A stretch of 52,939 nt of DNA from Thermostichus vulcanus str. 'Rupite' (lineage in GTDB: Bacteria; Cyanobacteriota; Cyanobacteriia; Thermostichales; Thermostichaceae). Of the stretch, positions 37,377-46,083 are shown in pieces. Within the stretch, counting starts at the first letter, position 1. Each line of letters starts with the position of its first letter. The DNA is taken from the NCBI RefSeq assembly GCF_022848905.1, contig NZ_JAFIRA010000024.1:1-52939 (forward strand). The letters run 5' to 3'. Position numbers and translations under genes: made by a program. The notes beneath the pieces were generated by a model. It had not been told where the DNA came from. It saw only the letters and a list, made by a program, of their open reading frames with translations, and made no database searches.

Positions 37377-38182
37377 TCAATTCCCAACCGTCACAGAACA
37401 GCTAAGTTTCGGAATTTCGGGCAAGTTTACAGTTGCCCCAAGCGCAGCAATCACAAGAGCGGCATTATGGTCTGCATCCCCTTCCCACTGACAATGTTCA
37501 CACCGAAAACGTTTGCCGCTTCGGTAGGACTGGTCGGGTTCAGGATGGATATGCAGGCAGCGGTTGCAGATCTGACTTGTAAATTGAGGGGGCACAAACA
37601 CCGCCGCCACACCTGCACAAACCGCCTCAACTGGTAAAAAGCCCAACGGTTGGTGCGGCGGCGTTCAGGTTTGCTGCGACGTTTTTTGTTGAGGGAGTGG
37701 CGGATGCCCGTCAGAACTTCTGGTGCAGCATCACAAACCAGTGTCTTGCTGAGAGGGTGGTTCAGCCCGGTTTGTTCATCCTCCGGACGCCCCATAGCGC
37801 CTTTCCCGACCCGAAAGCCTCCTGAGCAATCGTGCGGAGCACGTTTGGACTGGCGATAGCTGAAGGTACGCGCATCCAACCTCAAGCTGGTTGGTCTGAA
37901 TTTGTGAATCTGCTTAACCGCTTCCGCGTTCCCGAGCACCCGCCGCAAGGCTTGGCAGACGTGATTGGCTTTCAAGCCTGTAGAAGCACGAACAGCGTGA
38001 TAGGGTAAGGTGTGATGCAATTTAGTGACATTCCACACTTGTTCACGGCGTGCCACTTCAAGAATCTGGTTGCAAGTCTCGGCAAACGCCTGCAAAGTGC
38101 GGTCAATTTCTGGCTGTGACTCTACAGGGGCTACCAAAGATAAAGATAAAAGATAAAGATATATAGGTATAGTCTGGCTCAT
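37377..38182 (-). pseudogene. tnpB: TnpB (IS605/IS1341-type) pseudogene, internal deletion and frameshift
   Basis: The coding trace starts at ATG 38182. The N-terminal TnpB region ends near PTSLRLDARTFSYR. The sequence then jumps within the same frame to the RuvC-II area (APEVLTGIRHSLNKKRRSKP, TNRWAFYQLRRF). A frameshift near 37630 moves the rest, VFVPPQFTSQICNRC...CEHCQWEGDADHNAA, the zinc finger and RuvC-III Asp, into another frame. The RuvC-I Asp region and bridge are deleted, so the RNA-guided nuclease is dead. No tnpA is present. The right end has a hairpin. The element sits between the HdrB-like and MFS genes. Confidence 0.85.
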
Positions 38183-38347
38183 GCAGCTAAAGTAGCTCAT
38201 CCAGACTGCTTGGCTCAAGGGGTATTGTTGGTGCAAGCCTGCCGTCAGCATAGCGCATACCCCATCGCCAAGCCCTCTATCCCTCCCTACACCGCTGTGC
38301 TGTAGACCGCAGGTCGTCCTGTGTGGGGTCTCTCGGAGAGAAAACAG

Positions 38348-39727
38348 ATGACCAAACAACGACTCAGCCTGTGGACAAAGCTCGCCTATGGAGTGGGGGA
38401 TCTGGGCACAGGCATGACCGCCAATATTTTGATCTTTTTCCTGTTGCCTTTTCTCACCAATACCGTTGGCATGGCGGCAGGCTTAGCCGGCAGCATCTAC
38501 GCCATCACCCGCTTTTGGGATGCCATTAACGACCCGGTGATCGGTATTCTCAGCGACCGTACCCGCACCCGTTGGGGACGCCGACGACCGTGGTTGCTGT
38601 TTGCGGCGATCCCGTTTGGTCTTACCTTCTTAGCCCAGTGGTGGATCCCGTTTCCGGGCCAGATTGGTCCCCTGTTTGCCTACTATCTGCTGGTGTCGTT
38701 GCTGTTCAACACCTTTTACTCTGCCGCCAATATCCCCTACGCCTCCCTCACCCCGGAGCTGACCCAAGACTATGACGAGCGCACACAGCTCAATCAATTC
38801 CGTTTTGCTTTCTCCGTTGGCGGCAGCATTGTGGCGGTGGTACTCTTTCCTTTACTTTATAACCTGCTACCGGATCGCAGCGCGGGCTACTTGTTGGCAG
38901 GAGCCTGCTTTGCACTGATCTCCTCCCTACCATTACTGTTCTGCTTCTGGGGGGTACAGGAACGATATCAATCGGAACGGGATCCCTTGCCCTTGGCGCA
39001 ACAAGTGCGGGTGGCTTTTCGCAATCGTCCCTATCTATTTGTGATTGGGATTTATCTCTGTTCTTGGCTTACCTTTCAGTTCATCGCCACCATCATTCCC
39101 TACTTCATCGTGTTTTGGATGGGCTTACCGGAGGTTTGGATTTCATTGACAGTCCTAGCGGTACAAGGGATCGCGGTGTTGACCCTGTTTATGTGGACGC
39201 AACTGAGCGCTCATTTGGGCAAACGCACCATGTATCTGATTGGGGCGGGGTTTTGGTTGATCTCACAAGCGGGTTTGTTTTTCTTGCAGCCTGGACAACA
39301 GGGGATCATGATTGGGTTAGCCCTCATTGCCGGGGTAGGGGTATCGGCTACGGTTTATTTGGGGCCTTGGTCGATGCTCCCGGATGTGATCGATCTGGAT
39401 GAGTTGGAAACCGGAGAACGGCGGGAGGGAATCTTTTATGCCTTCATGGTGCTGTTGCAAAAGGTGGGTCTGGCCTTGGGGCTATTTCTCATTGGGCAAG
39501 CCTTGGATCTAGCCGGATTTATCTCATCTGTAGCTGGAGAGGCTCCCCCGATTCAACCGGAGTCAGCCCTGTTGGCGATTCGCTTTGCCATTGGCCCCTT
39601 GCCAGCCGTGTCTTTGGTCGGCGGGATCCTGCTGGTGTGGTTCTATCCCATTACTCGGCAGCGCCATCAGCAGATCTTGGCGCAATTGGAAGAAAAACGG
39701 CAAGAATCTCACCTTAACCCCGAATAA
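38348..39727 (+). CDS. MFS transporter of the GPH (MelB-like) sugar:cation symporter family
   Basis: 459 residues from ATG 38348 (GGAG about ten bases upstream); about twelve membrane helices. GPH signature regions: LSLWTKLAYGVGDLGTGMTA at the start, WDAINDPVIGILSDRTRTRWGRRRPW (cytoplasmic loop 2-3), ANIPYASLTPELTQDYDERT, and PDVIDLDELETGERREGIFY. GPH carriers couple glycosides, pentosides or hexuronides to H+ or Na+. The substrate is not deducible. The nearest sugar enzyme in the window, the GH38 mannosidase, is 17 kb away. Confidence 0.88.
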   Translation: MTKQRLSLWTKLAYGVGDLGTGMTANILIFFLLPFLTNTVGMAAGLAGSIYAITRFWDAINDPVIGILSDRTRTRWGRRRPWLLFAAIPFGLTFLAQWWIPFPGQIGPLFAYYLLVSLLFNTFYSAANIPYASLTPELTQDYDERTQLNQFRFAFSVGGSIVAVVLFPLLYNLLPDRSAGYLLAGACFALISSLPLLFCFWGVQERYQSERDPLPLAQQVRVAFRNRPYLFVIGIYLCSWLTFQFIATIIPYFIVFWMGLPEVWISLTVLAVQGIAVLTLFMWTQLSAHLGKRTMYLIGAGFWLISQAGLFFLQPGQQGIMIGLALIAGVGVSATVYLGPWSMLPDVIDLDELETGERREGIFYAFMVLLQKVGLALGLFLIGQALDLAGFISSVAGEAPPIQPESALLAIRFAIGPLPAVSLVGGILLVWFYPITRQRHQQILAQLEEKRQESHLNPE

Positions 39728-39883
39728 TCCCCGTAAAGTACCGATTTTCAGCAAAAAAGGCTACGGTTTCCACAGGCGGTTCCACTACGATGGCATTACG
39801 GACTTCATGTAGTCTGTTTAACATGGGCCAGTTCGTTGACCGTCACATCAGATACACATCAGAAGATAATAGTGAGGTTGAGC

Positions 39884-42292
39884 GTGCTCCGTGCCACCAC
39901 GGGTTCTGTGAAGTTAGCCCAAGCCATGAAAGCAGGATCCCTGGCAGGGTTCAGGGGAGTATGGGTGGGGTGGGGTTTGGGGCTGTTGGGCTATGGGATC
40001 CTTGCCGTCTTGAGCCAGCGCTACCTTGACCAGTTGGAAACAGCGCAGGCTCGGCAGGCTTTGCAACAGATCCTTTGGCAGGTAGCGGTGGACTCCTTAC
40101 CGGAACCTGCCCCCCGACTCTCTCCCCGTCCTGAGGCAGCACAGCCCTCCCCATCCAGCCGGGATTTGCCCACAAGAATCATTGACCATCTCCTGGCCTT
40201 GCGGGATCCCTTGTCAACCGAGCCAGAACCCGCAGACCTGACCACCGCCGTGCAGATTTACCCCCTCAGAGATTTGGATCCCCAGCACCCAGATAGGATA
40301 GCCCGCCTACGCCAACTGAGCCCTACACAGGACATCGAGAGTGTTGCCGGGATCCCGATTGCCGTTGAACGGTTGGATGCGCAAACCCTAGCCAGCTTTG
40401 TCCTGTTGCAGAGGGATCCTACTGCAGAAGATCAGGTGGATCCCGCCCCAATCCATGAATGGGTGGTGCAACTCAACTCTCCACAGCCTCTTCCTTATCT
40501 GCCCTGGGCTTGGGGAGGGGTGGGGGTGCTGTTGGTGGCGGGTGGGTGGCTGAGTCAGGCAGATTTGCAGCGAATCAGCAAACAAGAGGAGCGCTATCGG
40601 AGTATTTTGGCCAAAGCCTTGCCCACGGTCATGTTGGTGGATCCGGCAACCCAGCACATTTTGGAAGTGAACCCAGCTTTTGAAAGCCTGCTGGGCTATT
40701 CTTTGGCAGAAGCTGCCAGCCTAACCTTGAAGGATCTGGTGGTGACCAATCTAGAATCTCTGGATGATGCCCGTCATACTGAAATTCAGGGGCATCTGCT
40801 GCAAACGCCCGAAGGGGTAACTGAGCAGCAGTATTGGCGGCAGGATGGCACTACGGTGGATGTCTCCGTGAGCACCAGCACTTTGGTCTTGAGCAAGCGC
40901 TCTTTGCTGTGTTTGATTGTGCAGGAGATCAGCGAACGCAAACGCCTGGAAGCCCAGTTGCGCAGGGCTGCTTCCCTGGATCCCCTCACACAATTGCCCA
41001 ACCAACCCTCCTTTATTGCCAAGCTCAAGCAGGCCATACAGCGCATGGAGGAGCAACAGGCTCTGTTGGCGGTGCTCTTCCTGGATTTGGATGGGTTTAA
41101 GGTGATCAACGATAGCCTTGGGCACAGTGTTGGGGATCACCTGCTGGTGGAGATCAGCCAACGTCTGTCTGGCTGCCTGGATAGCAGTGAAACCCTAGCC
41201 CGCTTTGGGGGCGATGAATTCACCATTTTGCTGGAATATGTGCAAGGGGTTGAAGATGCCTTGCATGTGGCGCAACGGGTGTTGGCCGCCTTTGCCAACC
41301 CCTTCGACGTCAAGGGGCAGCCGGTACCCGTCCATCTGAGCACCAGCATTGGCATCGCCATCAGCCAAGAGTTCCATGAGTGGGGCCATAGTGGGCAAGC
41401 CACCTCTCCTGAAGAACTGATCCGCAATGCTGACACGGCGCTGTCTTGGGCAAAGTCTCGCGGTAAGGCCCAGTACGCTGTTTACGATGAGGTGATGCGG
41501 CAACGGGCTCTGCAACGGCTGCAAATGGAAACGGAAATTCGTCAGGCCCTCCGGCAGGAGCAATTCCGGGTGTACTATCAGCCGATTGTGCAACTGAGCA
41601 CAGGCCGTGTGGTCGGGTTCGAAGCCCTACTGCGTTGGGAACACCCCGAACGGGGACTGGTTTCTCCTGCTGAGTTCATTCCCATTGCTGAGGAAACGGG
41701 CCTGATTGTGCAACTGGATCGCTGGATTCTTCAGGAAGCCTACTGGCAAAATGTGCGCTGGTTGGCGCAGATGGGCAAAAAGGCCGCCGTGACCCTGAGT
41801 GTCAACCTCTCCGGCAAACAATTTTCTCAGCCCGGTTTGGTAGAGTTTATCGCGCGGCTCCTGTCCAACACCGATTTGGATCCCAGCTACCTAAAACTAG
41901 AAATCACTGAGAGCTTGATCACCGAGTCGGATGGAGAAGCCGTCGAACAACTGGTACAACTGCGCAAACTGGGGGTGTTAATCAGCATCGACGACTTTGG
42001 TACCGGCTACTCTTCCCTCAGCCGCCTGCACGATTACCCCATCGACACCCTAAAAATTGACCGCTCTTTCATCTCCCGCATAGGACCCAATGGCGAGAAT
42101 GCCGAGACGATCCGCATGATCATCACCTTCGCCCACAGTCTTGGTATGGATGTGATTGCCGAGGGGATCGAAACCCTACAGCAACTGCACCTGATTAAGC
42201 TGTTGAACTGCGAGTATGGTCAAGGTTATTTCTTCGCCAAACCCCTGAAACCAGCTGATGCCGAACATCTTCTGCGCACGCAATTGGGATAG
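39884..42292 (+). CDS. Membrane PAS-GGDEF-EAL cyclic-di-GMP enzyme
   Basis: 802 residues from GTG 39884, with GAGG six bases upstream; a TTG at 39836 is a weaker option. Membrane segments near residues 25-43 and 205-223 enclose a ~160-residue extracytoplasmic region rich in Pro. Then come PAS (~236-355), GGDEF (~370-535, intact RFGGDEF) and EAL (~550-795, FEALLRW, NLSGKQF, DDFGTGYSSL, KIDRSFI). Both catalytic motifs are complete, so it may make and degrade c-di-GMP, possibly controlling motility, phototaxis or biofilm. The cognate signal is unknown. It stands alone. Confidence 0.92.
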   Translation: MLRATTGSVKLAQAMKAGSLAGFRGVWVGWGLGLLGYGILAVLSQRYLDQLETAQARQALQQILWQVAVDSLPEPAPRLSPRPEAAQPSPSSRDLPTRIIDHLLALRDPLSTEPEPADLTTAVQIYPLRDLDPQHPDRIARLRQLSPTQDIESVAGIPIAVERLDAQTLASFVLLQRDPTAEDQVDPAPIHEWVVQLNSPQPLPYLPWAWGGVGVLLVAGGWLSQADLQRISKQEERYRSILAKALPTVMLVDPATQHILEVNPAFESLLGYSLAEAASLTLKDLVVTNLESLDDARHTEIQGHLLQTPEGVTEQQYWRQDGTTVDVSVSTSTLVLSKRSLLCLIVQEISERKRLEAQLRRAASLDPLTQLPNQPSFIAKLKQAIQRMEEQQALLAVLFLDLDGFKVINDSLGHSVGDHLLVEISQRLSGCLDSSETLARFGGDEFTILLEYVQGVEDALHVAQRVLAAFANPFDVKGQPVPVHLSTSIGIAISQEFHEWGHSGQATSPEELIRNADTALSWAKSRGKAQYAVYDEVMRQRALQRLQMETEIRQALRQEQFRVYYQPIVQLSTGRVVGFEALLRWEHPERGLVSPAEFIPIAEETGLIVQLDRWILQEAYWQNVRWLAQMGKKAAVTLSVNLSGKQFSQPGLVEFIARLLSNTDLDPSYLKLEITESLITESDGEAVEQLVQLRKLGVLISIDDFGTGYSSLSRLHDYPIDTLKIDRSFISRIGPNGENAETIRMIITFAHSLGMDVIAEGIETLQQLHLIKLLNCEYGQGYFFAKPLKPADAEHLLRTQLG

Positions 42293-42331
42293 ATGGAGCA
42301 GAGATCAGGATCCCTGGTTAAAATCCACTCG

Positions 42332-42790
42332 TCAATCTCGAATGATGCGAATGCCACTGCCGGAGGGGGTCACTGTTCCAGAGTTGGGCACAATCCGAAT
42401 ACCGCTGCCAGAGGGTTGAATCACCGTATTGTCAGTATTCACATAAAAGGTATTGGACTGGCGATCCCGCCGATAGACCACCACATCGTTGCGGTTGAAC
42501 TGGGAGCGGCAGATGATCGGCGCATCGGTGGCAGCCGTAGCGGCACTACAACGGTAGCCAGGCGCAGAAACAATATTGCCCGACTCGTCAATGCGGAAGC
42601 GAGCCCCCGAAGAAAAGCCCGAGCCTGGATGGGTGGGATTGAGAATGACCGAGCCGCCCGTACTGGGTTCCACTTGAATGCCGCGCCCGTCGATGATGAT
42701 CCGTTGCGCTTCTGCCGTAGGCATAGTCACAAGGCCCATCAACAATGCGACGGCAGCACAACCCATTTTCATCAGGGAGGGGGTGTTCAT
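42332..42790 (-). CDS. Small secreted protein with duplicated PSGSGIRI motif
   Basis: 152 residues from ATG 42790, which has AAGGAG seven bases upstream. A signal peptide (MKMGCAAVALLMGLVTMPTA, cleavage after AEA) leads to a mature region rich in Gly, Ser and Asn with few Lys. Two cysteines (YRCSA, IICRS) could form a disulfide. The last 30 residues hold a repeat: TVIQPSGSGIRIVPNSG and TVTPSGSGIRIIRD. I recognise no family. Probably periplasmic or extracellular; function unknown. Confidence 0.7.
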   Translation of the reverse strand: MNTPSLMKMGCAAVALLMGLVTMPTAEAQRIIIDGRGIQVEPSTGGSVILNPTHPGSGFSSGARFRIDESGNIVSAPGYRCSAATAATDAPIICRSQFNRNDVVVYRRDRQSNTFYVNTDNTVIQPSGSGIRIVPNSGTVTPSGSGIRIIRD

Positions 42791-42969
42791 GAGAGATCTC
42801 CTTCTGCCCAGAGCAGCCATATCATCAAAGGAATCAAGCGATCAGCAGGGATCCCCTGATTTGCTCTTTGATCTATCTATTTGATTCTGATCTTGACCTG
42901 AGCCAGCGGCAGAAACCAGGGCGGAAGCCGTCACTGCTGTTGCCAAAATGGGCACTTCAGCCTGCCAGA

Positions 42970-44067
42970 CTACCAAAGACCTGAGCGTCCCAAAGCCAAC
43001 CCCACCACCAACATCCCCAACACCAGAAAGGGCTGAGCACTGGCCTGATATTTCACGTCGTTTTTGAGGGGATCCCGTAGGAAATACATATCTTGAAAGG
43101 TGATCTGGGGAATGATCAGCAGCACCAAAATCGCCGCATACAGTTGCATACCCGCCCCCACCAAGAAAGAGGCCATGCTGAGCTGGAATAAATCAATCAT
43201 CAGCACCGAGATCCAGGCAGCTCCCATCGCCCCAAACATCACCGGCAAAGAGGCCAAACCAAATTGTTTATCCCCTTCGATGCTCTTGAAATCATTGACC
43301 ACGGCAATACCCAGTCCGGCCAAGCTGTAGATCAAGGTGAGGATACACACCGTCCAGTTCAACTGGCCAAACAAGGCATGGCCTGTCCACCAAGGTAGGG
43401 CGATATAGCTGGCGCCCAAAGCATAGTTCCCCAGCCAGCCATTGCGCTTCAGCTTCAGGGGCGGAGCTGAATAAATATAGGCCACCAGGGCTCCCCCCAA
43501 GGCAATACAGGTGATCACCGGGAATTCATGGCCCGTATACCAATCCAACCCATAGGCCAACCCTACCCCCAAGATCAGCAGCACCCAGATCTGCGCAATC
43601 ACCCGTCCCAAGGAGATCGCCCCAGAGGGGATCGGTCGGTAGGGCTCGTTAATGGCATCGATTTCGCGGTCATAGTACTCATTGACCGTTTGGGTATAAC
43701 CTGCCATCAGGGGGCCAGCCAGAATCATGCCCACCAGAATCAAACCAACATTCTCCCAAGTCCAGGTGAAATGGCCGGAAGAGGCCGCCCCTGGGATCAA
43801 CCCCCACACCAACGGGATCCAGGTGACGGGTTTCATCAGTTGTAGGTGCAGTTGCCAGATGGAGCGCGATTCCACCTCCGCCCCTTTCATGCCCAACAGT
43901 TGACGGGCGCGTTTGGATCCCTTGTCAGACTTGTTAGGTTTAGGCTCTGGGGCAGTTTCTTCTGAAGCAGCACCCGGATCTTCTAAACTGGGAGCCGCAG
44001 CAGACCCTGAGGCCATTTCAGCCGGCACTTCCGGCAAGGATAAATCTTGAGGGGTCGTTTCGCTCAT
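42970..44067 (-). CDS. chlG: Chlorophyll synthase
   Basis: 365 residues, about eight or nine membrane helices of the UbiA prenyltransferase superfamily. Asp-rich motifs NEYYDREIDAINEPYRPIPS and NDFKSIEGDKQFGL bind the Mg-diphosphate of the phytyl/geranylgeranyl donor. It esterifies chlorophyllide, the last step of chlorophyll a synthesis. The hydrophilic N-terminal ~70 residues (Ser/Glu/Pro/Lys-rich) exceed many homologues. It runs opposite to ridA, with 280 bases between; I see no structure in that gap. Confidence 0.95.
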   Translation of the reverse strand: MSETTPQDLSLPEVPAEMASGSAAAPSLEDPGAASEETAPEPKPNKSDKGSKRARQLLGMKGAEVESRSIWQLHLQLMKPVTWIPLVWGLIPGAASSGHFTWTWENVGLILVGMILAGPLMAGYTQTVNEYYDREIDAINEPYRPIPSGAISLGRVIAQIWVLLILGVGLAYGLDWYTGHEFPVITCIALGGALVAYIYSAPPLKLKRNGWLGNYALGASYIALPWWTGHALFGQLNWTVCILTLIYSLAGLGIAVVNDFKSIEGDKQFGLASLPVMFGAMGAAWISVLMIDLFQLSMASFLVGAGMQLYAAILVLLIIPQITFQDMYFLRDPLKNDVKYQASAQPFLVLGMLVVGLALGRSGLW

Positions 44068-44347
44068 GGTGGGGTGCGCAATAAAAATTCAACAACTGGG
44101 ATAACCTCTCCCATTTTGGGGCATCTTCCCGGATTCCTCAAACAGCACCAGAGTGTTGGGGCGTTGGAGATAAACAAAAATCCTGGTCGGGATCCCCAGA
44201 TCTCCATCACCCCAAGGCTGAATCGGCGCGAAAATGGCTTCTGGAGGACTTCGACCCGAATCACTGTGGCCAAGACCCGGCAAACAAGGGTTGGCCGCAG
44301 GGTTTTGAGAGGGGTAAATCCTTGTGTTTTGTTCTGGATGGGATCCC

Positions 44348-44740
44348 ATGACCGACCGCACCCTCGTCTCTACCGGTACCCCTTGGGAGAAATATGTCGG
44401 CTATTCGCGGGCGATCCGGGTGGGATCCATAGTGGAAGTGGCAGGCACTGTGGCCGCAGATGAACAGGGACAAGTGGTGGGATGCGGGGATCCTTATGGG
44501 CAAACCCGCTTTATTTTGAGCAAGATCGAGCGTGCCCTTAAACAGGTGGGGGCTGAGCTAACGGATGTGGTGCGTACCCGCATTTATGTAACGAATATGG
44601 CTTATTTCGAAGGGGTGGGACGCGCTCATGGGGAAGTGTTCGGGGAAATTCGCCCCGCCTCAACGATGGTGCAGGTGAGCGCCTTGGCCAGCCCAGAATT
44701 TTGGGTGGAGATCGAAGTCAGTGCCATTGTATCGAATTAA
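44348..44740 (+). CDS. RidA/YjgF-family protein
   Basis: 130 residues from ATG 44348. It has VEVAGTVAADEQGQVVG, the family arginine region DVVRTRIYVTNM and the C-terminal RPASTMVQVSALASPEFWVE. RidA-type members hydrolyse reactive enamine/imine intermediates from PLP enzymes; this one is nearer the Rid subfamilies with a longer N-terminus, so the exact substrate is uncertain. It overlaps the convergent bolA by four bases. Confidence 0.88.
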   Translation: MTDRTLVSTGTPWEKYVGYSRAIRVGSIVEVAGTVAADEQGQVVGCGDPYGQTRFILSKIERALKQVGAELTDVVRTRIYVTNMAYFEGVGRAHGEVFGEIRPASTMVQVSALASPEFWVEIEVSAIVSN

Positions 44741-45021
44741 CTGGCGGAGCCCACTTGCGGACCAGAATCCAGTTCGTGAAGTTGCTCCCACTGGGCTGGA
44801 GTGAAGGTGCGCAGAGCCAGCGCGTGCAGACGGCCATCCTGGAGATGGGCTTTTAGAGCGTCATTGACCAAACGGTGTTGCTTGATCATGGTCAGTCCCT
44901 GGAACTGTTCTGCCACCACGACCGCCTGAAAATGGTTGCCATCGCCGACGGTATCTTCCACATGCACCTTGGCACCCGGGAGAGCTGCCTCGATCAACTT
45001 TTCAATCTCGCGTGGATCCAT
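44737..45021 (-). CDS. BolA-family protein
   Basis: 94 residues. The BolA fold is seen in VEDTVGDGNHFQAVVVAEQF and the helix-turn-helix-like KQHRLVNDALKAHL, with the conserved His-containing C-terminal strand HALALRTFTP. BolA proteins pair with monothiol glutaredoxins (Grx4) in iron-sulfur transfer. In many cyanobacteria a glutaredoxin gene follows, but not here; ridA lies convergently. Confidence 0.9.
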   Translation of the reverse strand: MDPREIEKLIEAALPGAKVHVEDTVGDGNHFQAVVVAEQFQGLTMIKQHRLVNDALKAHLQDGRLHALALRTFTPAQWEQLHELDSGPQVGSAS

Positions 45022-45105
45022 GCGCTGTAGTCCTGTGATCGGGTAAGGATCCCTTGGGGATCCCTTATTTACCCTAAACGCTTTTTGGCGAAACCGGGAT
45101 CCCGG

Positions 45106-46056
45106 CTAACCCCTGCTGCATGTTAAGCCCGCAACCCTCTGCTGGGAACCAGACGACAGGGAGCATCTTGGACTGCCCAAGACCAGCACCTCTGGAATGC
45201 GTCCACGTTTGTGGCCTTGGGAATTGATGGCACGGCTGGCAGAGATGGTATAGATGGGAAAACCCCGGTACAGCTCCCGCACAAAGGGACAATCGGAATT
45301 GGAGAGCATCACCTGCACCTGTTGTTGGACCAACGCTCCAAATACTTCTCGCAGATACCTTTGCTCCGCCTCGCCAAAGGGAAAGCGGCTGTAGGCAGTG
45401 AAACGGCTGCTGCTGGAAAGGGGATGATAAGGCGGATCCAGATAGACGAAATCCCCAGGCTTGACCCGTTCCAGAATCTGCCAAAACGGTTGCACCGACA
45501 GCTCAATCCCCTGTAGTACCTGAGAAGCTGCGCGTAAATTATCGGCATCACAAATGCGAGGGTTGCGGTATCGCCCTAGGGGCACATTGAAATGCCCACG
45601 GGAGTTTTCCCGGTAAAGCCCGTTGAAGCAGGTTTTGTTCAGATACAACAGGCGCGCCGCCCGCCATAAGGGATCCTGAGAATGGGCCGCCCGTAGAGTG
45701 TAGTAGTAATCAGCACTATGTTGGGCCTGGTGGAGGGTCAGTTGAGCAATCAAGTCCTCCACCTGATCCCGCACGCAGCGATAGACATTCACCAGCTCGG
45801 GGTTGATATCGGACAGAGCAGCCCGAAACGCTGGTGGGGAGCCAGGATCCGTTGCAGATCCTGTTGATCCCTGGTTTTTTTGCCGCTGGGCAAGATGAAA
45901 AAACACGGCTCCACCCCCCAAAAAGGGCTCGTGGTAGGTGCCCCATTCTTGTGGGAAAAAAGGCTCGTACTGGCTCAGCAACTGTCCTTTGCCCCCAGCC
46001 CATTTGAGAAATGGACGTGCCTTGTTCTGGGCTGTGAGCCGATTCCTCTGCCCCAT
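45106..46056 (-). CDS. Dam-type (D12) DNA adenine methyltransferase, solitary
   Basis: 316 residues from ATG 46056, GGAG five bases upstream. Motifs: ARPFLKWAGGKGQLL (motif X), YHEPFLGGGAVFFHL (motif I), LSDINPELVNVYR and VYLDPPYHPL (motif IV, catalytic). D12 Dam enzymes methylate the A in GATC. No restriction enzyme is near, so it is an orphan methylase. Its expected target is the core of the GGGATCCC palindrome that fills this genome. The C-terminal tail (after EVLVLGSPR) is unusual, ending CSLSSGSQQRVAGLTCSRG. It lies 27 bases after the M3-like gene, with which it forms a cluster. Confidence 0.9.
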   Translation of the reverse strand: MGQRNRLTAQNKARPFLKWAGGKGQLLSQYEPFFPQEWGTYHEPFLGGGAVFFHLAQRQKNQGSTGSATDPGSPPAFRAALSDINPELVNVYRCVRDQVEDLIAQLTLHQAQHSADYYYTLRAAHSQDPLWRAARLLYLNKTCFNGLYRENSRGHFNVPLGRYRNPRICDADNLRAASQVLQGIELSVQPFWQILERVKPGDFVYLDPPYHPLSSSSRFTAYSRFPFGEAEQRYLREVFGALVQQQVQVMLSNSDCPFVRELYRGFPIYTISASRAINSQGHKRGRIPEVLVLGSPRCSLSSGSQQRVAGLTCSRG

Positions 46057-46083
46057 CCTGCTCCCTCTAGGCTGTCCCTACAC

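Noticed and set aside
38121-38165. AAAGATA-rich tract that looks like a short tandem array
   Set aside because: Irregular copies of AGATAAAG over less than 45 bases, inside the tnpB remnant start; not a CRISPR and no spacers.
44068-44347. Possible small gene between chlG and ridA
   Set aside because: Frames in both directions exist but have no ribosome binding site, biased composition or recognisable motif; I see nothing in this gap.
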